This document shows positions 1-9,054 of a DNA stretch of 26,074 nt, one piece after another. How positions within the stretch are numbered: the stretch's first letter is position 1; each line of letters opens with the position of its first letter. The DNA comes from Dunaliella salina (Eukaryota; Chlorophyta; Chlorophyceae; Chlamydomonadales; Dunaliellaceae), in contig MU069576.1 in assembly GCA_002284615.2 (NCBI GenBank), positions 232,698 to 258,771 on the forward strand. The letters run 5' to 3'. The notes under the pieces are model-generated. The model had not been told where the DNA came from. It made no database searches and saw only the letters and a list, made by a program, of their open reading frames with translations. The position numbers were made by a program, and so were the translations under genes.

Positions 1-40
1 CGCGGAGGCTCCGTGCGGAAGGGATCATCCTGCGGAGTCC

Positions 41-124
41 GCGACCCCTCCGCGGAGGGTCCGCAAGTGTGCATCCTGAGGAAGGGGGAGGCACTGTCTT
101 GCGGACCCTCCGCGGAGGGGTCGC
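41..124. repeat. GC-rich 27-bp perfect inverted repeat with nested palindromes
   Basis: Bases 41-67 are the exact reverse complement of 98-124, separated by a 30-bp spacer. Each arm itself contains the perfect palindrome CCCTCCGCGGAGGG, so both small and large hairpins can form. The surrounding 1-150 keeps reusing the words GCGGAGG and GGTCCGC and is far more GC-rich than the rest of the window. I do not recognise the element. It may be a satellite fragment or the end of a foldback element cut by the window edge. Confidence 0.85.
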
Positions 125-164
125 TGGTGTCCGTGAGGAGGGGGTGCCTCCAGTAGGGAACCCT

Positions 165-240
165 GCAGATCCCCATTAGACTGTCCTGCCTCAAATCTTG
201 TGGTGGAAGGGACTCACGGCTCTTTACAAGCCAATATGAG
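165..240 (+). mobile_element. LINE-A-type 3' end remnant
   Basis: Positions 168-179 read Asp-Pro-His-stop, the shared C-terminal ending of the LINEs in this window. The following 3' UTR matches the LINE-A tails at 10130-10235 (reverse) and 20620-20690 (forward), including CTTGTGGTGGAAGGGACTCA and the GAGCCAAT-like stretch (here AAGCCAATATGAG). Only the last codons and tail remain, as expected for a severely 5'-truncated insertion. Confidence 0.6.
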
Positions 241-274
241 TCCCACCAACAAACGGAAGCTTTTGTTGGTGGGA
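241..274. repeat. 13-bp perfect hairpin
   Basis: TCCCACCAACAAA (241-253) is perfectly complementary to 262-274 across an 8-nt loop. It lies directly after the LINE-A tail remnant. Whether it is part of an element or a transcript structure cannot be told. Confidence 0.7.
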
Positions 275-292
275 GTGGTATTCAGTTTGTTT

Positions 293-324
293 GAGGTATA
301 AGGGAAGGCTGGCTGACCACTTGG
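293..324 (+). repeat. Solo arm of the hairpin MITE seen at 25109-25190
   Basis: This stretch matches 25109-25140 at 29 of 32 positions by my count. At 25109 the same sequence is one arm of a long inverted repeat; here the other arm is missing. It interrupts the LINE-C endonuclease frame, because recognisable LINE-C sequence stops at about 325. Confidence 0.55.
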
Positions 325-1600
325 CGCTGGCTGGGCTTGGAACAGGGCGCACAAAGATAGCATCAGGGTGGGTTTGTTGCCGGGCGGGGGAGCCAGTGCC
401 ATTAGGGAAAACCCAGTCTGGAATAGCTCTTGATTTATTTTCAGGGATTTGTATGCCCTGATCCAGGGGTCTCTCGTTACTGCAGCCATCTATACCGAAG
501 GGATGAGCCATACTTGCCTTTACTAAGAGCTTTTACACAAAGACTTAGGGCTGTATGGTGTATGCTGATGTGATCCCGCTCATTGTTGAGTTTGAACACC
601 CGAGGAGTACGTGGTCAATGTGGTCCATATCATCACGTAGTGGGCATCCCTCATAATTGGAAGAGTTGAATTTGAAGGCAGGCCCTGTGTGTGCAGTGTA
701 TCTGTACGATACTTCATTATATTTATTTGCTGTTTAAGGGTAATACCTGGATTTTCCCAAAAGGAGGTGCTGATCTTTTTGTTTGCAGGTTGAGAGATTG
801 GGTTGTGATGTTCACTGCTTGCAATGGTTGTTGTGGCATGGCATCGTTCAGTTTCTGCCATCTGGTAGTGATAGCCAGAGGTGTCGGCAGAGCCAAGCTT
901 GTGTTCCTTGTGCATGTGCGCTTTAAGTTTGTCGTTCAGGTTGGTGAGGTAGTGTATTGGGAAAGCGTGGGAGCGGTGCATGCCATCATCTCGTGTGGAA
1001 GAGGCGATCAAAAAAGCCAATAGAAATTGTAGAAAGGGTCCCTGGCATCTGGCATCAAGTGCAATGTCTATGGTGTCTGAGAGGGCTGCGGTGCATGCGC
1101 AAGCATCAGCCCCCTCATTACCTGTAATGCCGGAGTGGGCTTTGACTTTGAGAAGTGGATAGGGTGAGGGGAGTGCTCTAATATGGTGATATTGCATGAA
1201 TGAGCTCTGCAAGTAGGTGATACCTCCTGCACATCGGATTAAGGGTTTGATCAGAAATCTGGGAGAGGCAGGATGCACTATCAGTGGCAATTTTGCTTGT
1301 GTTGGAGTGCCACAAGGAACCCACCAGTCCTGCTCTGGTGATAGTATTGGTGGGCCCATGGCCATTTGGTTTTATGTGCAGTTGCAGGTGTTGGGAGGGT
1401 GGAGTAGTGTCCCTTCCCGGTTTGTAAACGCCTGGGCCAGAAAGTAGTGCGGAGCCATCATCTTTGTGTTTGATTACACCTCCATCAGTGTAGGTCATTT
1501 CTCTCCAGTCCTTGATTTCAGGTGTGAACACCATCTTGTAGTTGGCAGGGGTGAACATCTTGCAGTTCCATATGATGCCCACTCTGTGGTAAATAAGACG
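325..1600 (-). pseudogene. LINE-C copy 1: RNase H - zinc knuckle - restriction-like endonuclease, degraded
   Basis: On the reverse strand the order is RNase H, linker, CCHC-like knuckle, endonuclease. RNase H shows YTDGG (near 1480-1494), ATDSAS (near 1270-1296) and KVKAHSGITGNEGADA (near 1100-1150). The usual catalytic Glu of the RAEL motif is Gly here (TRAGL). The knuckle near 579-650 reads CPLR...HVLLGC, so its second Cys has become Arg, and it lies in a shifted frame. The endonuclease start shows IPDWVFP followed by HPDAIFV, then is lost at about 325. RNase H would remove RNA from the RNA/cDNA hybrid and the endonuclease would nick the target for target-primed reverse transcription. Frameshifts and the lost Glu mean this copy is dead. 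No reverse transcriptase core is present, so it is a 5'-truncated insertion. Confidence 0.75.
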
Positions 1601-1619
1601 TCAATGATTACATGCTCCT

Positions 1620-2352
1620 CAGGCGTACCAACTCAACATTGAGTGAAATGCACACCAACAAACACCATGCATGACTTAGTCTCTGTGTCAGTGCCCCCAG
1701 TAAAGGCCGGTAAGGCCCATCCCTTACCAATATGGATGGCTGCAGTAATGAGAGACTCTGGGTTCAGGGCTTGAAAGTCCCTGAAAACATAACACGAAGC
1801 ATTATTGATTGGGTATTCCCTAATGGTAACGGCTCCTCCGCCCGCCACCAAAGCCGCCCTGATGCTATCTTTGTGCGCTCTATCCCAGGTCGACCTGTCC
1901 ACCTTGATCCCTCTAAGACCTCTGATCGCAACAGGGGCATCCACCTTGTTGAATCTAAATTCTGTTCCAACACCAACCCCTTCATCACTTCAGAACGTGC
2001 AGCAGCTCAACATGCCCACACAGTAACCAGACTTAAATTCCGCAACACAAGGAATCTAAACAGGAACAACAAAGTGACTCTACATATTACCTTCATTGGT
2101 GTGGCTGGCGTAATTTACAATGAATACACAATGAAACCTCTTATGGATCTAGGCCTTTCCAAGCAGAAAGCTGTACCAGTCGCAAAACAGCTTAGTTGCC
2201 ATGCCATCCAGAAAATGACATCCATCATTCACACCAGACATGCTCTTCATTTTCAGGGGGATTTTTGGGGGGGGTGCTGGGCGCGCAGCGGAGGACAGCA
2301 GGAGAAGGAAAGTCCGGGCATCCAGGAGCATGGCGGACAACCCCCCAGATCC
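1620..2352 (+). pseudogene. LINE-C copy 2: endonuclease domain (PD..E.K), interrupted by LINE-B
   Basis: A continuous frame from about 1732 carries IIDWVFP, then SRPDAIFV, then HLVESKFC and IGVAGVIYNEYTM. This is the same domain order as in the LINE-A and LINE-B copies. HLVESKF differs from HLIE(I/L)KF in LINE-A/B at the Ile/Leu position between Glu and Lys. The C-terminus runs, after a frameshift near 2280, to PPDP, where LINE-B is inserted. The missing last codons, Asp-Pro-His-stop, reappear at 3145-3156 beyond the insertion. Its 5' end lies next to that of copy 1, so the two LINE-C copies are head to head. It is degraded and not functional. Confidence 0.75.
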
Positions 2353-2353
2353 T
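2343..2353 (+). repeat. Target-site duplication, left copy (LINE-B1)
   Basis: CCCCAGATCCT occurs here and again at 3139-3149, on either side of a reverse-strand LINE-B. The duplicated bases are the PPDP codons of the host LINE-C. An 11-bp duplication fits target-primed reverse transcription. Confidence 0.7.
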
Positions 2354-3138
2354 AAAAGTAAAAGTCTGCACTGGACACAACCAGCGCGGTTTAAGGAAAG
2401 ACCCAGCAGTCAACGCTGAAACTAAAAGTGAGCCCCACCAAAGGGATTTCGTCGGCAAGCTATTGATATGTGGCAAGCTATTGATATGTGGGTCACGGAC
2501 TGTCTGCCATCCGTCCAGCAGCGCTCCTTCTCCTGCAAGCAGCCAATCCAGCAGCCCCCCCCCCCAAAAGAAACACCAATGCTTGAGTTGCTAAATTGGA
2601 TGACATGTTTAGTGCTGTTAATTTTTGTAAGGGTCTTTACAGAGAGGTAGTGGAGTCTTTTGCAGTTCTGTGGGCTTTGTCTTTGGGAGCCAAGTTTGCA
2701 GAGAGATCAATCGTAAGGGGTTTGAAGGTAGTATCAGCAACTCCAATTAGTATGGTGTGTAATGTGACCCTATTATTGCGGTGTCTGCCCCAGAGAGTTT
2801 TTGTGCGTAAGCCCTCAATGGTGTGCTTGTGTTGGTTTTGTGTAGTGAGGAGAGTCTGTTCAGGCTCGGTGTCAGAGCAGAATTTGAATTCAATGAGGTG
2901 TCTCTGGGATTCGTGCCTTGCAAATGATATGCGGAGTCTCTGCTTTCAAGGGGCATGCTTGTAATGCCATCAGGGTGACTCAGTTGTGTGTTTAGTGGTT
3001 GTCTGGATGGGAGAAGCCAGCATGGAATGGTTTGTTGGATAATTAGGAACTTCCATCTCCAGGGAGTAAAGCCTTTCTGCATTGCATGCATCCACAGTTC
3101 TGGTGTAAGGTCAATAGTTTCCTTTACTGAGTGCTTCA
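2354..3138 (-). mobile_element. LINE-B copy 1, 5'-truncated, nested in LINE-C copy 2
   Basis: The reverse strand carries a decayed endonuclease domain (2747-3139 frame: WLLPSRQP, SHPDGI, RDSAYHL) parallel to the better LINE-B at 20691-21810. DNA similarity continues through 2480-2740 into the C-terminal region. Its 3' UTR is shared too (GGAAAGACCCAGCAGT at 2394, GTGAGCCCCACCAAAG at 2427). The 3' tail is a short repeat that reads TAAAAGTAAAAGT on the + strand. Frameshifts show the copy is not functional. The 5' end is cut inside the endonuclease region. Confidence 0.75.
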
Positions 3139-3149
3139 CCCCAGATCCT
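3139..3149 (+). repeat. Target-site duplication, right copy (LINE-B1)
   Basis: This second copy of CCCCAGATCCT is followed by CATTAG, which completes the Pro-His-stop ending of the interrupted LINE-C copy 2. Confidence 0.7.
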
Positions 3150-3157
3150 CATTAGCT

Positions 3158-3335
3158 CTGTTCCTGGCTCTCTCTTGCTAGGAGAGCCTAGTAGGCTAGA
3201 TGTGTCTAGTGAAGGTTCTGATGGCCTTTTGGTAAGGCCACTGCTAGCTTGCTAGCTGGCTAGCTTGTTAGTGAGGGGACCTTCCCTGAACGCACACAAT
3301 CTCTGGCCTGCATACAATTTTCATCTCGTTTTTCA
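3158..3335. other. CTAG-rich spacer, no gene seen
   Basis: Nothing coding was recognised. The stretch has many CTAG and GCTAGC words (3178-3275), for example GCTAGCTTGCTAGCTGGCTA near 3243, which can fold back on itself. It separates the LINE cluster from the duplicated FAS1 unit. Confidence 0.5.
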
Positions 3336-3339
3336 ATAT

Positions 3340-4071
3340 TTCCTTTTTCCTTCTTTCCTTCGCGCCCTGACTTTGCCTGATGCACCATGTCTTGTAAACT
3401 TAGTAGCCCCTATAACAAGTTTGCTTAGAAAGCATGCCGATTTCAGGGTTGAATGACAGGTCAAGGACTGAGAAGTTCCATAGGAGTTCTGCTGCTCCCT
3501 GGATAAGCTGCCATCCTGCATTTCACCTGAAGGGAATGCTCTGAATCCCACAAAAGCAAGATTATTGGACTCCTCAGAGCTCAAGCTTCATGCTAGCTGC
3601 TGTTTGAGAGTGCCACTGCTTGCAGTTGGGGCTGCACTGCCAGCTGGCAGTGTGAAGAGCAACCCGGAGCTGCCACCCAGCATTTCATGAACTTCTCAGG
3701 AATTTCATGCGAAAGCTTGGGACTTTCTCGCGCCCCAAAACATGCACACAGCTTTCGTGTCTGTGGCGATGTAGGATGATGTTGTGTCTTCGTGAAGCTT
3801 CAGATTATTCCCACTACAGCTGGGGCTGGAGTGCCAGCTGGCGCATCTGTTGGTAAGAACTAACAGCCGACACACTAAATACTCGTCTATTATTTTGTAC
3901 ATTATTTAGTGAGCACTTCGGAGCAGTGCAAGCGGTAAGTCTAAGGAGAAGAAGAAACATGGCCTCGGCCTGTGGGTCCACAAGCATTCCCTGTTTCGAT
4001 TCTCACCTAACGTAAGGATTCGGGGCCCTCTTCTCCGCAACGTTCTGGTCGCAGGCGTACTCTTGCGCACA
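3340..4071 (+). promoter_or_regulatory. Upstream region / 5' leader of FAS1 gene 1, shared with gene 2
   Basis: Blocks here are repeated upstream of gene 2 (about 22810-23431). Examples are the segment around CCTGCATTTCACCTGAAGGG, GTGTCTGTGGCGA, GTGAGCA(C/T)TTCGGAGCA, and the bases directly before the start codon (TTCTGGTCGCAGGCGTACTC). An AT-rich stretch (about 3885-3908) lies just upstream of the GTGAGCA block in both copies and may be the core promoter. This copy carries about 110 bp between the GTGAGCA block and the start codon that gene 2 lacks. The transcription start is not known. Confidence 0.5.
3959..4015 (+). promoter_or_regulatory. Possible upstream ORF (18 codons) in gene 1 leader
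   Basis: ATG at 3959 opens an 18-codon frame (MASACGSTSIPCFDSHLT) closed by TAA at 4013, 56 bp before the main start codon. It lies in the leader segment that gene 2 lacks. It matters only if transcription starts upstream of 3959 and the segment is not spliced out. A donor-like GGTAAGT at 3933 leaves that possible. Confidence 0.3.
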
Positions 4072-7000
4072 ATGGGTCTGCAGAGGGCCCTGGCCGTACT
4101 CGCTGTGTTGGCCATCTTTGCTGGTGGGTCCCTCGCTTGCAACTTACTGCTGTGGATTTTGGTCATAAGCACCTCTCTCCCGAAGAGATATGTGTACTGA
4201 TGCAAGCATTTGTTTGCTCGAGTTTGTGACTTGAACCTTTGCAAATCTATTTGTGTACAATGATGTCCCATTTGACGTCGAAATTTTAACTTTCAGGGCG
4301 TTTAGAGGTTTAGGTTTACAATGTTGGATTAGGATTAAGGAAGTTTACTCCATCTGCACAATTTTGATTACTCCGATCTATGTCCTTAATCCGGTTTGCC
4401 TTTAAATACCCGTGTTTACATTGGGTTTTGACCGCATTCCTGGCCAAAGAGGCTCTGCTGTGGCACTATGTGAAGTTCATTCACGAGTGCTGAATGCCTC
4501 CTGTAAGCTGCAGTCACTTGGAATGGTCCACCCGGGGGGGGTCCGCGCAGAACTGTGCTGCAGAGTGCACTCCCCGGGCCTGGAGACGCAATGAGGGTCA
4601 TTCTAGAGGAAGCAGGAAGTCATGTGGAGAAATTACATGACTCTTGCAACAGTTAATCCATCTCCGGTTTTCTTACTTGGGGGATTTTCTAACCTGGGAG
4701 GCCGGGATTATGGCCTGTTTACAACCGGAATGGGGTGATACACGGAATGAAATTCTTTTACTTGGGTATTACAAATTCGTCAAGAATTACCCAACCTTGT
4801 GTTTACAACCCCGGGTAAATCTGGTATTCTGAAACTCCACTTGCTTGTGAGAGATGCTGTGCTGTAGGCATTTTGATGTTATTGAGTCATTGCTGGGAAG
4901 TGCTGAGAGGGCTGCTGACATCTGCAGCTGAAGCTTCCTTTCAGTCAAACATGCCTGCGGTGCGCATGCAGGCCAAAACATGTCTTGCGTGCCATCTTTG
5001 AAGGTCCAGGAGGCCCTCAGAAGCTTCAACAGATGGTCCTCCGAAAGGGGAATTTCTGAATTTTCAACTATTCCGGGGGGTTGGGGGGGGGGGGGGGGGT
5101 AAGAGAAATTCAGAAATGCACTTTTTTTTTTTTCTCGGGGTTACCCAAGAAAATTACCCAGGATTGTAAATGCATCATTGTGTAACCGTTTTTTTTTTTA
5201 TTTTATTTACCCAATACCCAACTGTTGTAAACATGCCCTTGATTGTTTAAAGTTGTATCAGGGCGCGTTCAAAATGGTGGACTAGGATAAAGGAAATTTA
5301 CCCCATCTTCATAGTTTCGATTAATCCAATCTATATCCTTAATCCGGTTTGCATTTGCACACCCGTGTTAACAATGAATTTTGATCCTACTCCTCGCCAA
5401 AGAGGCTCTGTGGCACTTCGTGAGTTCATTCACAAGTGCTGAAGTCTCCTGTGAGCGCCTAGGGGGTCACCCTTTTTGGGAGGGGGGGGGGCCTGTGCAC
5501 AGCTGTGCTGCGGAACGCACATCCAGGCCTGAAGACACCATGCAGGTCATTGAAGAGGATGCAGGAAACTATTTGGAGAGGCCACTTGACCCTTGCAACA
5601 ATTAATCCATCTCCACTTTTCTTAATCCTGGGGGGGGGGGGAGGATTGAACAAACCACTTTTCTAAATTTGCTTTTCGTCATTAATCCAGGTAAATGATC
5701 CACAATTGTAAATGCACACATAAATCAATTGTTTTGAGTTCCATTAATCCTTAAGCCGCCATTGTTAACGTGCCCTTTATCCTTAATCCGCCGTTGTAAC
5801 CGCGCCCTCGTATTCCATTATCCCTCTCTTTTCTCTCTCCAAGCTTTCTTCCTCCCTTTCTCTCATTAGCAGCATATGCAGCCTTTCAATTGTCCTGGTC
5901 ATGTTCCTTTCAAATGATCCAAGGCTCGACCTGGTTGCTCTGCAGCTTCTCTGAAACACAATAACATTTCATGCACTTTCCACTCAAGTGGTGTGGCAAT
6001 TCAAATCTGTTTAGAAGGTGCGGAATATCACATTTCATTTTACAACATGTAATACTACTGTAATATTACTTGGCGTTTTTTTCATTACAGTAATGCCGCC
6101 CAAATCGAGAATTTTCCCCTGAAGAAACGGACGGTGGCGTTTTGGAACCCAGGAATTAGATGGTCACGTTCCTGCGAAATCATTTGAAACAGAGCATTAC
6201 AGTGATATTGAAGTAATGGGTAATGTTACACTCTCATGCCTCACCTGATTCATTTTCTAAATTCTTGTAAGCAAAACAGCTGCTCCTTATTTGCACAAAC
6301 AGGTCTGCTCCACATAAGAAGTCGAGAAGTATACTACGTACCAGGCTTGTCTTTCCAGCCATGCAAACCCCTTGTTGGAAAAATCCTTGCAAGGCTCCTT
6401 TCAAAGTTTCCTCATTCCCAGCTGGACCTCTCTTCCAACGCACCCTGCCTGCATCCATGGTGCTCACGCAGGCACTGCTTGAAGTGAAACTTACAACATA
6501 CAACGTAATTTTATGTTGAAGGTGGCGTCTGCTCAGCTGCAGGCACAAGATTCATGGGGTTTTTTTAATTGTCTAGGAGTAGAACAAACTTCTGCAGTCA
6601 ATCTGTAAGTCCTAGATCCAAACTACTTCGAGAGCATAATCATTATTGTTCACCTTGCTCTCCCCTCATGCAGGTGTAAGCAAAGCAGACGATCATGATG
6701 ACAAGCCCATCAGTAAGTATAAAAAGTCCTATCAAAGCTTTCTTGGTGTAACATCAGTTCAAGAAGATTTTTTTTTTGCTGAATGCCTTGCACTGTACTC
6801 ATAAGGTGCTTATGATAACGTTCGGTTGTTCAGGGCTTGCTCGTGCCAGACAGAAACTCTTCTTTGCTGCATGCAGATTTTCTGGACTACTTGTCTCCAG
6901 AAGGGAGGGCTGGCTTCTCTACATTTAAGGGCCTCTACAATGCTTTTGCTGACATGGATGTGAAGGATGCACTCAATGGAACTGGTGTCGATTACAAGAT

Positions 7001-8991
7001 TCTGGTTCCAAATAACACTGCATTCGATTCCTTCTTCCTGTACTTGAAGGTCCGCTATCTGGTGCCTGAGTTTGTCAATGAGGTGAGTGCAGTGGACAGG
7101 AGGTAGCTTTTACATGATTGCAAGTCACATGGGGGAAATGTACAATGTGCAAATATAAAGGGGAAGGGTGTACAATGTGCAATTTCAAGGGTAAGGGTAC
7201 TAGGTGCTCATTTCACAAGTGGGAAGTCTCCCAGAGTGGAGGAGGTGAGTTTGCAGCAACGTGGTCAGGGATAGCTGAGCAAAATTGAAGCTGAGATGTC
7301 CTCCTAAAATTTGCAATGCTAGGGATGCGAGTGCCAGGCTGATGTTTACACCCTGGTTGCATGTGTAACATCTTGGGAGATTTTATCGATGCATGGAAAC
7401 CTATCTTATTTCATACCTTTTCACTGTAAGCTGTGACAAATCTGCATGCTTTGAAGTGACTGTAGCTGCCCATTCCTTAAACAGTTTTCAATCAGGCATC
7501 CTCTTTTGAATCCCATTGCTAAACCACTTACTTCTTCTGCTCTTGCATGTGCAGGTGCTCAAGAACCATGTCATCAAGGAATATCCCGTGGAAGGAACAA
7601 ATGAGAACAAGACATTCGCCACACTGTGAGTCTGCAGCCCATTGTTTGGAGATATATCCCTGGATTCCTCTAAATTGGACCTCGAGTATAATCACCTGCA
7701 ATGCGGAACTGAACCATGTTGTACTCCCGTGGAATGGCCAAGGATAAGTTTTTGTTCGCTTCTGGGAAAACCCTTCTCTCTGTCTTGTATTTGTTTGCAG
7801 AGCTATGAATGAGCCAGAGGTTAGGCTAGTATTCAATGAAAATGGTGAAGTCGTGATGGCTGAGCCATTGGATTCTCCTGCCGTCCTTCGGAGCATGGGC
7901 ATTGTCTTCCCTTTCAGTTTCAACACCAGTGCACCTGGAAATTCGACAGTGTACTTTGTTAACAGTGTCATGCTGTCGCAGACAGTCTTTGACGCCTACA
8001 TTGGAAAAGGTAAGACAATCCTCTGTACCTACTCACTATTGACTGTGAAAGCGCTGGTTCCAAACTGCCACTAAATTGCCATTTGTATGCAACACATTTC
8101 TTGGAATAGTCATGTATATTCAGATTCTGCTGGCAAATATCAATTCAATAATTTAGTTTGCTGAGAGTTGATTTTGACAGTTTTTTGTAGGCACGTGTAA
8201 TCTCCATGTTTTCATCTACACAGGCCGTGGCATTTTTATGCTGCCAAATTCGATGCTAGCCTGAAACCTGTGTCACATAATAAGTGCATGGTTGATTGTG
8301 CTGGCTTTGCCTGCAGCTGCCCCCAGTCTTTACGCAGCTGTTGAGAAACTCAGTGAGGAAGGAGCGGAAGTGAGCTTGATGCTGGTGAGTGGGCCACACA
8401 AAGGCAAGCTTTTGTTTTGGCAGAGATGAAGGATGTGTTTCTGGGTCCTGAGTAAAGAATATTTTTCCTCATTTTGTCTTGCAGGATACATTGAACACTG
8501 ATGCTGCCTTTGCTGTGAAGAGTACATTGAGCACCACCAATGGCACCTTGTTTGTACCTAACAACGCTGCTGTCACGGAGCTGCTCAACTTCCTCAACGT
8601 CCATTCTTTTCCAGATTTGCTTGCAACAGAGGGGTTGAGGAAAATGTTACAGGCAATCCTGCTCCATCACTTCGTGCCAAACGATGTCATTAGCGACAGC
8701 ACTGTGTTTCCTCAAAGTGTCACCAGCGCGTGAGTGCCCTTTGGCAAATTGTGCTGGGAAGTTGATAGCTAGATTTTTCATGTTCACGCTCCATAGATAG
8801 CTAGATTTTTCATGTTCACGCTCCATAGATTGCTAGATTTTTCATGTTCACGCTCCATAGATAGCTAGATTTTTTATGTTCACGCTCCATAGATAGCTAG
8901 ATTTTTCATGTTCACGCTCCATAGATAGCTAGGTTTTTTCATATGCTCAAATACATGCATGTGTTTGGAGATGTCAGATGTACGCTAGTAT

Positions 8992-9054
<63 letters not shown>

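Noticed and set aside
691..1023. Forward-strand ORFs over LINE-C copy 1 (691-1023, 980-1162, 1217-1447)
   Set aside because: They are opposite-strand shadows of the reverse RNase H and linker region and show no protein family motif.
3906..4271. Reverse ORF over the signal-peptide exon (also 23359-23649)
   Set aside because: It is conserved in both copies only because the sense strand encodes the shared first exon and leader.
5060..5100. Long G runs as a G-quadruplex regulatory site
   Set aside because: It lies inside a MITE-like intronic element next to homopolymers and may be partly sequencing error; no conservation in the paralogue.
6234..6548. Reverse ORF in intron 1 of gene 1
   Set aside because: The region is intron sequence shared with gene 2 (similar reverse frame at 23960-24418), but the frames differ in length and content and no family is recognisable.
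6837..7106. Reading the FAS1 exon as starting at a TTG codon at 6837
   Set aside because: Homology and phase in both paralogues place the acceptor at 6876/6877 and the true start in the signal-peptide exon far upstream.
8764..8939. Regular 32-bp repeats as a CRISPR array
   Set aside because: The units abut without spacers and lie in an intron of a eukaryotic gene.
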